A stretch of DNA of 37,067 nucleotides, from the NCBI GenBank assembly GCA_964520985.1, contig CAZFPB010000012.1:1-37067 (forward strand), read 5' to 3'. The notes below the pieces were generated by a model. That model searched no databases. It had not been told where the DNA came from and worked only from the letters and a program-made list of their open reading frames with translations. The position numbers and the translations under genes were made by a program. This DNA is from CAYSGL01 sp964520985. Lineage in GTDB: Bacteria > Pseudomonadota > Alphaproteobacteria > Micavibrionales > Micavibrionaceae. Each line of letters begins with the position of its first letter. Within the stretch, counting starts at the first letter, position 1. This document shows, piece after piece, positions 21,017-29,335 of the stretch.

Positions 21017-21604
21017 TTACGCGTCCGCGAGGACGTCGTTCTGCAGATAGATGTACTGACGGACGCCTGCGTCGTCCTTGAGGCACGTGACGGTGATCTC
21101 GGTGCCAGAGATAGCGGTGTGGACATGGGGGTCCTGCGCGGTGATCTGCGCCTGCGCATTCGCGCACACGATCCGCTTCCGCTTGCCCTGGTACTTCATG
21201 TCGAAGACGACCACGCAGGGCGGGATCTCCTCGCCCTTGTCGAGGATGGCGAGCTTCTCGCCGACCGAGACGGTTGCGGCAGTCGGGGTGACGTTGGCAT
21301 CCCCGTAGAGGAAGTTCGCGACATCCTCGTTGAACAGTTCGATGAGCTTTGCGGTGTACCGCTGGATGGAACCAGTCGACTGGAGAGTCGCGACCTGGTC
21401 CCCGCCCCACGCGAAGACGTCCTCGATGGACGCTGCATCGCTGCCGTCACCGATACCGTCCTCGCTGACGTAGCCGAGCGGAATGAACGCAGCGTCAAGG
21501 GACGAGGTCGCGTTCGTCGGGAGCGTGCTGCCGAGCGGTGCGATAAGCACGCCGCCAGTTGCAACCGGAGAGGCCGCGGCGACGTTGCTGGCTGTCTGTG
21601 CCAT
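21017..21604 (-). CDS. Major tail protein
   Basis: A 195-residue tail-tube subunit. The start AAAGGCAACTTCC-ATG has AAAGG as ribosome binding site. The beta-rich sequence (GVLIAPLGSTLPTNATSS, AAFIPLGYVSEDGIG) with the LGYVSEDG motif is common to actinophage tube proteins. Position between tail-terminator genes and the chaperones is diagnostic. A strong hairpin follows. Confidence 0.85.
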   Translation of the reverse strand: MAQTASNVAAASPVATGGVLIAPLGSTLPTNATSSLDAAFIPLGYVSEDGIGDGSDAASIEDVFAWGGDQVATLQSTGSIQRYTAKLIELFNEDVANFLYGDANVTPTAATVSVGEKLAILDKGEEIPPCVVVFDMKYQGKRKRIVCANAQAQITAQDPHVHTAISGTEITVTCLKDDAGVRQYIYLQNDVLADA

Positions 21605-21676
21605 GGAAGTTGCCTTTCATCAGGTTGCTGGGTCCTGATCCCGCAGCGGTCGCCGCAGCGGAGGCATGTGGTGGTA

Positions 21677-21862
21677 CTAGTCGCGCTTCGCGTGCCGTTC
21701 GGTCTCGGCGCCAGAAGCGGTGACGCAGGGTTCGTCGCGCACCGCTCCACAGGTTGGGCACGGCTTGAGGACCTCAGCCTCGAGCCATCCCTGCGCGAGC
21801 CAGGAGTCGGCGTCTGCGACGTCGCGGGTGATGTTCGGGAAGTCCGGGTGCTGAACCTTCAT
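21677..21862 (-). CDS. Zinc-binding protein inserted in the connector module, 61 aa
   Basis: Start MKVQHPDFPNI is set by the ATGA overlap with the tail-terminator gene. The N-terminal half (NITRDVADADSWLAQGWLEAE) is followed by LKPCPTCGAVRDEPCVTASG and ETERHAKR, a C-x2-C-x6-C-x-H pattern that recurs in small actinobacterial zinc proteins. It stands between tail terminator and major tail protein, where no zinc protein is required for assembly. 72 bases separate it from the tail gene. Confidence 0.65.
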   Translation of the reverse strand: MKVQHPDFPNITRDVADADSWLAQGWLEAEVLKPCPTCGAVRDEPCVTASGAETERHAKRD

Positions 21863-22251
21863 GCGCTGACCTCCGTCAGAGAAGCAGTGATGGTGGAGAT
21901 GAACTGGTAGCGGGGCGAGTCGGTGTCCGGGTCTGGGAAGTTGACCGGCGTGGTGGACTCGATACGGGTCGCGTACACCTGAGGGGTCAGGAACGAGTCC
22001 TGTGCAGCCCACAGGCGAGCCCAGGCAAGCTGAGCGGCGTCGAACGCAGCCTGCTTGTCCTCGGCCCAGCACTCGACGAGCACGCGGGGGTCTGCCTGAA
22101 TCAGGTTCCGTGACTGTCCGCCGGTCGCCGTGACCCGGACGTAGGTCCCGGACGGCCGCGGGTTCGGGACGCTGTCCGCAACGCTCGCGGACGGCATCCC
22201 AGCAGTCAGGACCGCGATGACACCGACCTCGATGTCCGGTGGGGCGATCAT
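21859..22251 (-). CDS. Tail terminator-like protein
   Basis: A 130-residue protein in the usual tail-terminator place, just before the major tail gene. Motifs GTYVRVTATGGQSRNLIQADPRVLVECWA and AAFDAAQLAWARLWAAQDS match the actinophage tail-terminator type. It would cap the tail tube and join it to the head. Coupled by a four-base overlap to the upstream gene. Confidence 0.75.
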   Translation of the reverse strand: MIAPPDIEVGVIAVLTAGMPSASVADSVPNPRPSGTYVRVTATGGQSRNLIQADPRVLVECWAEDKQAAFDAAQLAWARLWAAQDSFLTPQVYATRIESTTPVNFPDPDTDSPRYQFISTITASLTEVSA

Positions 22252-22505
22252 GCGCCGGCGTCCAGGTTGCGAACGAGCCGCTGGTCGCGGGCCTCGTCGT
22301 TGCGATTGTCAGCCGACCAGACCCGGGCTCGAGCGCGGTCACCATCCGTGGTGGCTGCGGAGAAGTAGCCGCCCCAGGAGGAATCGGAGTTGCAAGCCTC
22401 GGCGATCGCCTCGCCCTTGGAGCGGACCATCTCCAGGGCCTCGCTGCCACCGAGGATCTCGTCGAACGCAGCAGGGTTGAACTTCAGCTTCGCGCGGCGG
22501 CCCAT
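22248..22505 (-). CDS. Head-tail connector / neck protein, 85 aa
   Basis: Small basic protein (MGRRAKLKFNPAAFDEIL) with a helix GSEALEMVRSKGEAIAEACNS and WGGYFSAATTDGDRARARVWS. This resembles short HK97-gp10-like neck proteins of actinophages (an N-terminal helix pair, then a beta hairpin). It stands between head-tail stopper and tail terminator. Confidence 0.65.
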   Translation of the reverse strand: MGRRAKLKFNPAAFDEILGGSEALEMVRSKGEAIAEACNSDSSWGGYFSAATTDGDRARARVWSADNRNDEARDQRLVRNLDAGA

Positions 22506-22506
22506 G

Positions 22507-22851
22507 TCAGCCCTCCGCTCGCTTGAGTTCGACTACAACGCCAGCATTGGGGTGCAACCAGGGCCCGTTACTCCAGTCGGCTGGGCGACCCTCGACGGCG
22601 TACTCGACACCGTTCAGGACCACCCGGTCGAGTTCGGTGGGCTGGTTGTCGTGGACCGGCGCGTAGACCGTCCACAGGATGAGGGACAGGTCGCGGTTGG
22701 GCAGACCTGGCTCAACGTTCGCGCCGGGCGCGATGCCACTGACGGGCCAGTCGATGCTCGTCGGGAATGAGACCGGGTAGTTGCCCCGGGCGTCCTTCGT
22801 GGGACTTACCACCCGACGCTTTACCTGCAGCACGTGCGGGGTCGGGAGCAT
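22507..22851 (-). CDS. Head-tail stopper-like protein
   Basis: A 114-residue protein with a beta-rich build (VLQVKRRVVSPTKDARGNY, RDLSLILWTVYAPVH, LNGVEYAVEGRPADWSNG). The phrase VEYAVEGRPADWSNG ending in VVVELKRAEG is common in actinophage head-tail connectors. It starts in a one-base TGATG junction with the adaptor. It would close the portal exit after packaging. Call is by position and general look. Confidence 0.7.
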   Translation of the reverse strand: MLPTPHVLQVKRRVVSPTKDARGNYPVSFPTSIDWPVSGIAPGANVEPGLPNRDLSLILWTVYAPVHDNQPTELDRVVLNGVEYAVEGRPADWSNGPWLHPNAGVVVELKRAEG

Positions 22852-23297
22852 CAGAACTCCGTGGACCAGGTGCTAGGCGTGTCCCACCAGTAGTCCTCGC
22901 CGTAAATACCGCCAGGAACGTTCGCATTTGCTGGCATGGTGTCAATCTCGAACGCCCCGCCAGTGAATCCAGACGCGCAGAGTTCCTGCAGTCGCTCAAT
23001 CTCAGAAGGCCACAGGTTGAAACCAGACCGCTGCCGAGTGTCGGACGACACCGAGAAGGGGCCGGCGGCCTGCTGCTGGAATGCGCCCGAGCCAGCCTCC
23101 GACCAACGCTTAACGGCGCCAACGAGGACCAGTTTCGCCTCGGCGACCTGATCCGCAGTTGGCGCATCGTCGTCGGTACCGGCAAGGCAGGGGGCGACCC
23201 GTGACGCCGACGCGTTAGCGCCGTCAACCATCAGATCCACCAGCTCCGCATCCTGCAGAGCCGATGGGAGGTCTGAGACCTCGATGATTTCAGCCAC
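22851..23297 (-). CDS. Head-tail adaptor-like protein
   Basis: A 148-residue, mainly helical protein next to the major capsid gene. SALQDAELVDLMVDGANAS and DQVAEAKLVLVGAVKRWSEAG resemble gp6/HK97-type adaptors, with QRSGFNLWPSEIERLQELC near the end, a piece often seen in actinophage versions. It would bind beneath the portal. Confidence 0.7.
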   Translation of the reverse strand: MAEIIEVSDLPSALQDAELVDLMVDGANASASRVAPCLAGTDDDAPTADQVAEAKLVLVGAVKRWSEAGSGAFQQQAAGPFSVSSDTRQRSGFNLWPSEIERLQELCASGFTGGAFEIDTMPANANVPGGIYGEDYWWDTPSTWSTEF

Positions 23298-23323
23298 GAG
23301 CCACCCCTTGCCTAGTTACCGGA

Positions 23324-24280
23324 TCAGTCCGTCGCGGCAGGCGCGTCGGTCAGGAACACGAACGCCTTCGGGTCGGCCACAACGAAGCCGATCTCGATCT
23401 CCGCCCGGACGGCGAACATGTTCTGCTGCCACAGGTGGATGTCGTTCGCGCCACCGTCCACGTACAGGACGGCCTGGTCGGAGATGCTGATCTTGACGCC
23501 CTCGACGGTGCCCCAGATGGCCTGGTCCCACTGACCGGTGATGCCGTACAGGGTGTCGACCTCGGTCGTGCCACCACCGGAGCCATCGGCGTCGATGTCC
23601 GCGTCAACCGCAGCGAACGCAACGTTCCGGCTCCGGTAAACCGGGCGCCCGAAGACCGAACCGACGCCCGAGGAGTTCTGGGCGGACGGGAGGAACAGCG
23701 GCGAACCGGCGGTGGTCGTGGCACCCATGAGAAGCGCCTCGCCGGCCGGGGAGACTGCGATGCCGGTGGCGTCGTAGCCGTTGGTCGCAACCTTCGTGAT
23801 GCTCGCCAGGACGTCACCGTAGGTGTCGGTGGCGTCGAGGGTCTGAAGGTCCGCGTTGGTCGCCGCAGCGGCCGCCTCCGAGTACAGCGAGCCGATCTGG
23901 CTGCGGTCGCCGGAGATGGCGTCCTTGTCGAACGCCAGAGCCAGCGAAGCCGGCAGGCGACGGACGAGCTCGGCGTACAGGCCCGGCAGGTCGCGACGGA
24001 ACTCGTCAGAGAACGGCTCGATGACCGCGAGCTTCTTCGGGGTCAGGACGAGCTTGTTCAGCGTGTGCGTCGAGACCGGCTTGCGGGCGGTCTCAGCGGT
24101 CCACGCTGCGGTCGGCTCACCGGAGATGACCGGGATGGTCAGGCCGGAACCGGGGACGGAGACCCGACGACCGAGGCGCTGGATAACGCTGGCCTCGAGC
24201 ATCTTCGACTGGATGTCCTGCGACACATCGGTGGGCAGGAGGGACGGAACGTTCGTGGTGGAACGACTGATGTCGACCAT
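23324..24280 (-). CDS. Major capsid protein (HK97 fold)
   Basis: A 318-residue shell protein following the scaffold gene. It begins MVDISRSTTNVPSLLPTDVS, has TARKPVSTHTLNKLVLTPKKLAVIEPFSDEF (the E-loop/long-helix area) and LPASLALAFDKDAISG, then GILFL-type beta strands, ending in VRAEIEIGFVVADPKAFVFL. These fit actinophage HK97-fold capsids. There is no long N-terminal delta domain or protease gene, so assembly probably uses the separate scaffold. Confidence 0.9.
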   Translation of the reverse strand: MVDISRSTTNVPSLLPTDVSQDIQSKMLEASVIQRLGRRVSVPGSGLTIPVISGEPTAAWTAETARKPVSTHTLNKLVLTPKKLAVIEPFSDEFRRDLPGLYAELVRRLPASLALAFDKDAISGDRSQIGSLYSEAAAAATNADLQTLDATDTYGDVLASITKVATNGYDATGIAVSPAGEALLMGATTTAGSPLFLPSAQNSSGVGSVFGRPVYRSRNVAFAAVDADIDADGSGGGTTEVDTLYGITGQWDQAIWGTVEGVKISISDQAVLYVDGGANDIHLWQQNMFAVRAEIEIGFVVADPKAFVFLTDAPAATD

Positions 24281-24295
24281 TGGGGACTACCTCTT

Positions 24296-24796
24296 TCAGG
24301 TGTTGGCGCGGAAGAACTCGGCGAACGAGTCGGCCGGGGTTCCCTTCGCGGGACTGCCAGACGCGCCCTGTGACGGGTCCGGGCGGGGAGACCTGGGGCG
24401 GTTGGACTCCTCGTTGCGCGCGGCCAGGCGTTCGGCTTGGCGGGTCAAGGTGTCTTCGTCGCTACCGGTCAGGAACAGGGCGATGTCGTCGGCGTCGTTG
24501 ATGCCGTGCGTGGAGGCGATCCGATATCGCAGCAGTTCAGTTCGTGCTTCGTCGGCCTCCGCGCGGGCGGCCTCGAACTGTTCATTGAGCTTCTGCGTTT
24601 CGGTCTTCTGCGCGTCTTCGATCTCACTGAGCCGCTTGGCGGCTGCAGCATTGTCCTTGGCGCGCTTCTCCTGCTCGCGGGCCTTGGCCTTCCAGAAGTC
24701 AACCGTTTCGGTCGGCTTGGTGGTGGGCTCGGTGTCCACGTTCTCGGCTACGACGGCGTCCGTTTCGGGCGCGCTGGTGTCAACCTGCTCTGTCAT
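24296..24796 (-). CDS. Scaffolding protein
   Basis: A 166-residue, highly charged protein upstream of the capsid gene. N-terminal 35 residues are acidic and disordered. Residues 35-105 form a coiled coil (AREQEKRAKDNAAAAKRLSE, QFEAARAEADEARTELLRY), followed by HGINDADDIALFLTG and a C-terminal disordered tail ending FAEFFRANT. This is the normal pattern of actinophage scaffolds. Start MTEQVD has GGGAG eight bases upstream, inside a repeated hairpin. Confidence 0.85.
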   Translation of the reverse strand: MTEQVDTSAPETDAVVAENVDTEPTTKPTETVDFWKAKAREQEKRAKDNAAAAKRLSEIEDAQKTETQKLNEQFEAARAEADEARTELLRYRIASTHGINDADDIALFLTGSDEDTLTRQAERLAARNEESNRPRSPRPDPSQGASGSPAKGTPADSFAEFFRANT

Positions 24797-24801
24797 TGCT
24801 A

Positions 24802-24852
24802 CTCCCGTTGCGGGTAGGCCCCTCCCGTTGCGGGCGAGGTGGAATAGGGGCC
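24802..24852 (-). repeat. Duplicated hairpin element before the scaffold gene
   Basis: CTCCCGTTGCGGG occurs twice (24802-24814 and 24822-24834), each able to fold as CCCG/CGGG. An outer pair GGCCCCT (24817-24823) and AGGGGCC (24846-24852) can form an alternative stem with the second copy. On the minus strand the copy nearer the gene supplies the scaffold ribosome binding site. Confidence 0.6.
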
Positions 24853-24854
24853 GC

Positions 24855-25397
24855 CTAGAAGGCGGGCGCTGCGGCGCAACCGCAGTGATCGTGTGCTGCA
24901 AAGTCGGCGGACGCTTCGCTGTAAACGGCTCCGCGACTCAGGAGCATCGAGCAGAACCCGCACGAGTTGCCGTCGCCGACGCGCATCCAGCCGCGGGCCG
25001 AAGGGTCCTCTACCGACGACCTGGTCACGGTCAGCCGTGAGAAGTTGGCGATACGTCGCTGGGTGCCGCCCAGGATCAAGGTTTGGAAGGACGGAAGGTC
25101 CTTCGCTTCACTCAGCGCCCACCCGACCAGGGCATCCGTTCCCGTATTCGCAATGTCGGCCGGGATTGCGCGGAACCTTCGCCGAACCTCGGCCTGTTCG
25201 CGCAACTCGTCGTACCAGTCGGCCGTCACAGTCGCTGCAGCCGAGCCGTATGCATCTACGAGGTCGGGGAGCAGGTCGCGCAGTGCGGCCTCAAGTGCGG
25301 CAGCAGTGTCGGCACCAGTCCAAAGTCGGCCCAGGTCGCGGCTGGCCTCACGAGCCAGGGTTGCGACGTCCCTACGGAGCTGGGCTGTCGTCGGCAT
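24855..25397 (-). CDS. MuF-like head maturation protein
   Basis: A 180-residue protein between portal and scaffold. Helical N-terminus (TAQLRRDVATLAREASRDLG) and the C-terminal cysteine/histidine cluster RVGDGNSCGFCSMLLSRGAVYSE followed by HDHCGCAAAP match short MuF/gp7-type proteins of actinophages. The GWMRVGDGNSCGFC phrase is diagnostic for this class. It overlaps the portal gene by 26 bases. Likely few copies inside the head near the portal. Confidence 0.8.
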   Translation of the reverse strand: MPTTAQLRRDVATLAREASRDLGRLWTGADTAAALEAALRDLLPDLVDAYGSAAATVTADWYDELREQAEVRRRFRAIPADIANTGTDALVGWALSEAKDLPSFQTLILGGTQRRIANFSRLTVTRSSVEDPSARGWMRVGDGNSCGFCSMLLSRGAVYSEASADFAAHDHCGCAAAPAF

Positions 25398-26769
25398 TAG
25401 GCGTTACTCGCTCACGGAGCTGCTGAAGAACCTGAGTTCCGCGGGCGCGCCGCTTGTCCGCCGCCAACTGTTGCTGCTCCGCAGGTGACAAGCCCATCCG
25501 GTCGTAAGTCACGGTTGAGTCGTCGGGGAGAATCCCCGCTCCGACATACTTGGTTGTTTCGTCAGCAGCGGCAGAGCGGGTCGGGGTCGCGGCGTCACGC
25601 CAACGCGAAGAAATGCTCGAGTCGAAGTCCGGAGGAACCTCGCCGTCGCGGGTGAGGAGGACCAGGCGCCCCACCTCGGCCCACGAACGGGAAAACACGG
25701 TCTGCCTGCGCTCGGCACGCTTGACCAGACGGGCTTCGCCAGCTCGAATCGCGTCAGCAGACGCCGGGTTGTCAGTCATAAAGCCCAGGTAGGCCGAGGG
25801 GATACCCGCCTCGGCTGCCAAGAGTTGGGCGTATCCCTTGATCTGGTCCAGATAGGGCGCCGGTGACGCGGGGGAGAACTGCTGTACCGAAGGCGCCTTG
25901 CCGTCCTCATCATTCGGGACAGCCCAAACCCGGCCCTGAATCGCGGACCACGGTGAAACGGTCGACCCATCCGGGTTCTTGAACATCGTCTCGTCAGCAC
26001 CCAGAACAACCCTCTGCGGGCTGTTGTAGAACTCTCGATTGACCTCAAGGCCCAGCATGGTCCGCATCGCTGCGTCGGAGTAGTAACGCACCGCGCGGGT
26101 GATCTCACTTCGGCCAGTTTCGCGGGAGCCACGAATCCGGTTCGGCATCATCGCCACAAGCACTCGGTCCAGGTTGTGCTGGTCGCGACTGATGACCGAC
26201 CACCGACCCAAGCCGTTCTGTCGAGTCGCGGAAATCGTCTCGTTCGGGAGATACAGGGTTACGTCAGTTTCCTGACCGTCCTCGCCGACGACTACTGCCA
26301 AGGCTGCGGCGATGCGGCGCCGGCGGCGGTCCCACAACGCGGTCATCGACTGCGGAGAATGGGGGGTCACCAACTGGTCTGGCTCGCCATCCAGGCCGGT
26401 GCCGACCGAAACGAACGACGTTCCGAAAATCAGCGAATCAAGGTGGGCCATCCCGGACTCGACATCAAGGGTGTTCGCCGAGTAGACGTCGGAAAGTCCG
26501 TAGTCGTCACCCTCAGTGGTCCAACCAAGCCAGTCCAGGCGCTCCTCAAGAACATCGACAACAGTTCCGGGCCACCCGGCGACAGTCTGCAAAGACTGCA
26601 TCGACGGCGGGATGCTGATGCCGAACTGGGTGGTCGGCCAACGACCCTCGTACCGCTGCTCCGCCTCGCGGTTGGCGACATTGCGAACCTGGAGAGTCTG
26701 CAGCATCAGCTCGACGTAGGTCTTCTCGTCGTCCGAAAGGTATGAGAGCTCCAGGCGGGAGACCGTCAT
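25372..26769 (-). CDS. Portal protein
   Basis: A 465-residue dodecameric portal, of the SPP1-gp6-like class. Starts SRLELSYLSDDEKTYVELML and has NVANREAEQRYEGRWPTTQFGISIPPSM, NTLDVESGMAHLDSLIFGTSFV, DEDGKAPSVQQFSPASPAPY and AAEAGIPSAYLGFMTDNPASADAIR, all typical of actinophage portals. Start is in a one-base TAATG overlap with the terminase stop. Confidence 0.9.
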   Translation of the reverse strand: MTVSRLELSYLSDDEKTYVELMLQTLQVRNVANREAEQRYEGRWPTTQFGISIPPSMQSLQTVAGWPGTVVDVLEERLDWLGWTTEGDDYGLSDVYSANTLDVESGMAHLDSLIFGTSFVSVGTGLDGEPDQLVTPHSPQSMTALWDRRRRRIAAALAVVVGEDGQETDVTLYLPNETISATRQNGLGRWSVISRDQHNLDRVLVAMMPNRIRGSRETGRSEITRAVRYYSDAAMRTMLGLEVNREFYNSPQRVVLGADETMFKNPDGSTVSPWSAIQGRVWAVPNDEDGKAPSVQQFSPASPAPYLDQIKGYAQLLAAEAGIPSAYLGFMTDNPASADAIRAGEARLVKRAERRQTVFSRSWAEVGRLVLLTRDGEVPPDFDSSISSRWRDAATPTRSAAADETTKYVGAGILPDDSTVTYDRMGLSPAEQQQLAADKRRARGTQVLQQLRERVTPNADDSPAP

Positions 26770-28229
26770 TACAGGACCACCACCGATCTGGAGTTAGATG
26801 ACCGGCCCGGACGGGTGACAGTCGAAGATTGAGCACCCCAAAGGGCGAGAGTGCAGGCCACAAGGGGTGTGATGTCGCTGGTCGCGTTCTTGCGGTTCCA
26901 AGCCCACGCGTCACCCAAAGGACGGCGCCGAGCAACCGACAGAGCCACGTTGACCTGCGGCTGATTGGTGTGACGAAGCCAAGATTCATAGACGCCCGAA
27001 TAGAACTGCCCGCACGCGGCTGCCATGTCCCTAGCGGTCGAGGTCGTCACCTTGATTCGAGCCTTGGCTAGGTCGTCGATGATTGCCGCAGCCGGCGAAG
27101 CTGAGTCGACCACAACCGCACGAATCTGCGGGTTCGCACCGACCAGGCGGACCAGATATGGGACAAGCCAAGCGATGCCGGGTCGCTGCTCATCCAGTTC
27201 AACATGCCAAAGTCCGTCCTCGCGCTGCCCCGCAAGAGCAACCGAGGCCATCGCCATATCCGGAGCAACATCCACCGCTAGGGCGAACCGGTTAGCGGCA
27301 AAGGATTGGACGTCGCCAATCTCTGCCCAAGAGTCAAGATCTATGACCGTGCGTCCTCGAGCCTCGTCCCACATGCCCAGACGCTCAAGTGCGAACTGTG
27401 CATCTGACATCGTGGCTCGCTCGTCAGAGATGGCCTCTTCGGAAATGCGTGTTCCGAACGAGGGGTTCGCCTTGGCCCAAACCTCAATATCGTCCAAGCT
27501 ATCGTCGGGCTCGGCCGACCACTCGAGATATGCGAGCCTGTTCTGCTTCGCCTCAATGCCGGCTGTTCGGAATCTGCCGAAGACCTCACCATCGTCGGCT
27601 GGCGTAGGGGGTGTCCCTAACAGCCAAACCTGAGGATTGGGTCGAGCTGACATTGTCGGCCGGATTGCAGCCCACGCTGGGGCTCCGAGGATCTGGGCCT
27701 CATCGAGCAGTAAGCAGTCGCAGGAGAAGCCGCGTCCGCCGCCTGTGGACCGCGCCTTGAATCTGATTACCTGGCCGGTCTTGAAGCGAATGGATTCGCG
27801 ATTGAGGGCGCGCATAATGCCCTTGTCCGCGACCCGTGACTCCAGGTCTGGATTGGCCTCAATGATGTCGACAAGCTTTGTGAAGACTTCGCGCGCGGTG
27901 TCTTGTTGGTGTGCAGACACAACAATCAGACGTTCATCGAAAGCGAGTATTCCGGCCAGGGCGCGAGCCACGATGATCTGAGACTTGCCATTTTGTCTCG
28001 GTGCTGAAACTGCGACTTGGGGCGCAGCCCACCGGCCGTCAGAACGGACTCCCATTGCGGCCTGCAAGACAACCTCTTGCCAGTCATCCAGGGTTACGCC
28101 GAACTTGGCCGAGAGCTTTGCGACGATGTCCCAGTCGTTGCCTGCGGTTCGGGTCGGAAAGTGACTAACTCGCGGAGGCGCTTGCCCCTCGAGAAGCGCG
28201 ACGGGCGGTGATTTCGTCAATCTCGTCAC
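26769..28229 (-). CDS. terL: Terminase large subunit
   Basis: A 486-residue packaging motor. ATPase domain: Walker A-like SAPRQNGKS (75-83), Walker B LLLDEAQ (173-179), and a coupling motif in VWLLGTPPTP. The nuclease domain begins near 310 with FALAVDVAPD (D320) and AVVVDSASP (D375), the RNase H-like metal ligands. The likely start is GTG 28229, although GGAGG lies very close to it and it overlaps the small subunit gene by about 200 bases less than that gene's length (65 bases in fact). No better start was found. Confidence 0.92.
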   Translation of the reverse strand: MTRLTKSPPVALLEGQAPPRVSHFPTRTAGNDWDIVAKLSAKFGVTLDDWQEVVLQAAMGVRSDGRWAAPQVAVSAPRQNGKSQIIVARALAGILAFDERLIVVSAHQQDTAREVFTKLVDIIEANPDLESRVADKGIMRALNRESIRFKTGQVIRFKARSTGGGRGFSCDCLLLDEAQILGAPAWAAIRPTMSARPNPQVWLLGTPPTPADDGEVFGRFRTAGIEAKQNRLAYLEWSAEPDDSLDDIEVWAKANPSFGTRISEEAISDERATMSDAQFALERLGMWDEARGRTVIDLDSWAEIGDVQSFAANRFALAVDVAPDMAMASVALAGQREDGLWHVELDEQRPGIAWLVPYLVRLVGANPQIRAVVVDSASPAAAIIDDLAKARIKVTTSTARDMAAACGQFYSGVYESWLRHTNQPQVNVALSVARRRPLGDAWAWNRKNATSDITPLVACTLALWGAQSSTVTRPGRSSNSRSVVVL

Positions 28230-28425
28230 CCTCCACCTGTTCGGGCGGCCTGATCGCTGTGATTTGGTTGAGTACGTCAGTCAGTCGAGCCGAGAGTGAT
28301 GCAAGGTCGCGCAGTGAGTCACAAGCGTCAATGGCTCGGGCGAGGGTGTTTCTGAGAGCAACCAGCGTCGCGAGGTGGTCGTCCGTCTGGGCAACCTCGG
28401 CGACCCGTTCAAGCTGTTCTGCCAC
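28165..28425 (-). CDS. Probable terminase small subunit, 86 aa
   Basis: Short helical protein just before terL. GTG start at 28425 follows GGAGGA at a good distance. AEQLERVAEVAQTDDHLATL, VALRNTLARAIDACDSLRDLASLSARLTDVL and QITAIRPPEQVEGDEIDEI match small proteins preceding terL in other actinophages that are annotated as terminase small subunits. No clear DNA-binding domain; alternative is a terminase-linked accessory protein. Confidence 0.65.
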   Translation of the reverse strand: MAEQLERVAEVAQTDDHLATLVALRNTLARAIDACDSLRDLASLSARLTDVLNQITAIRPPEQVEGDEIDEITARRASRGASASAS

Positions 28426-28942
28426 GGAAGTCCTCCGGCTTGTAGGCGCGGCCGTCGCTGCGCACCGAGTTGCACCAAACATGGGCGAGCCGCAGGTTCG
28501 CTGGATTGTGACTGCCGCCGCGCGACTTGGGAATCACATGGTCAAGTGAGGGCCGCCAGGGGGACCGAGTCCCAATCAGCGCCCGGTCGACCGACTCCTC
28601 GCAAAGCCAGCACGTCCATTCGTCGGACTCGTAGATCGCCAAGCGGGTTTGAACTGAAATCCAGTGCCCACTGGCGAGTTTGAGGCGCCGACACTCTTCA
28701 CACCATTTCGGTCGCTGGCCCTTTGTGCTTGGGCGACTGCACTCGGCCCCGCACCCACGACACTCCCAGGTCTCGACAATCCCAAGAATGCGCTTGTTCT
28801 TCGGGCGGTAGGTCGTGCGTTCACGCCGACACGGGTTGCACAGATGCAGAGTGGGCGGTGTGTAGTTCGAGTCGCCAGACCGCTTACTGGGCCAACAGAG
28901 CTTGCCGCATTGTGAGCAAGGAACGTTCGGGTTTCGCGGCAT
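28409..28942 (-). CDS. HNH endonuclease with four zinc knuckles
   Basis: A 177-residue protein. Cysteine pairs: CSQCGKLC, CNPCRRE, CRGCGAEC, CEECRRL and CWLCEES, then the HNH core SLDHVIPKSRGGSHNPANLRLAHVWCNSVR. The catalytic histidine is in LDHVIP. HNH proteins beside the terminase can assist packaging (the HK97 gp74 case) or be homing nucleases. The start codon lies inside an inverted repeat (28937-28998), with GGGGAGG eight bases upstream. Confidence 0.85.
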   Translation of the reverse strand: MPRNPNVPCSQCGKLCWPSKRSGDSNYTPPTLHLCNPCRRERTTYRPKNKRILGIVETWECRGCGAECSRPSTKGQRPKWCEECRRLKLASGHWISVQTRLAIYESDEWTCWLCEESVDRALIGTRSPWRPSLDHVIPKSRGGSHNPANLRLAHVWCNSVRSDGRAYKPEDFRGRTA

Positions 28943-28998
28943 AGGCCAACCTCCCCGGGTGTGGTCACGGGCTCTGTGTGTGAAAGCCGCCTATGCCG
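28937..28998. repeat. Inverted repeat covering the HNH start codon
   Basis: CGGCATAGGC (28937-28946) and GCCTATGCCG (28989-28998) are perfect complements 42 bases apart, spanning the ribosome binding site and start codon of the HNH gene. Folded in the mRNA it would hide the start. The surrounding 100-base gap (28943-29045) has a polypyrimidine run on the minus strand and no gene. Confidence 0.5.
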
Positions 28999-29045
28999 AG
29001 AACAGCGGCTGGCGGGGGTGGGGAGGGGTGGGTCCCTGGGTGTGT

Positions 29046-29330
29046 CTATGAGGGCCTTGAGAGGCTCCCTGAACGCCTGATGACGGGGCCGCCGTCAGTT
29101 CGGTAACCCTTGGCCCTGTTGTGCGTCCAGTGGGCGGCTGCCTTGTTGCTCAGGTCGTCGACCCCGCCAGCTTCGAGCGGGATGACATGGTCCACAGTGA
29201 AGCACCAAGGGTCTGGGAACTTCAGGCTGTAGTCGATGGGCTCACCACACAGATAGCAAGCTGGCTTGGTGCGAGCGATGGTCTGGCGATCTCGGTCGCG
29301 CTGCGCAGTACTGCGGCCCCGACTAGCCAC
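29046..29330 (-). CDS. HNH endonuclease, 94 aa
   Basis: Compact HNH protein. It has ACYLCGEPIDYSLKFPDPW, FTVDHVIPLEAGGVDDLSNK and a histidine-asparagine AAHWTHNRAKG, the standard actinophage small HNH. Start GTG 29330 lies five bases after the preceding stop. Only one CxxC remains at the N-terminus and the usual final CxxC is replaced by HWTHN, as in known small HNH types. It is the second HNH gene in the pre-terminase region. Confidence 0.75.
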   Translation of the reverse strand: MASRGRSTAQRDRDRQTIARTKPACYLCGEPIDYSLKFPDPWCFTVDHVIPLEAGGVDDLSNKAAAHWTHNRAKGYRTDGGPVIRRSGSLSRPS

Positions 29331-29335
29331 CGGAC

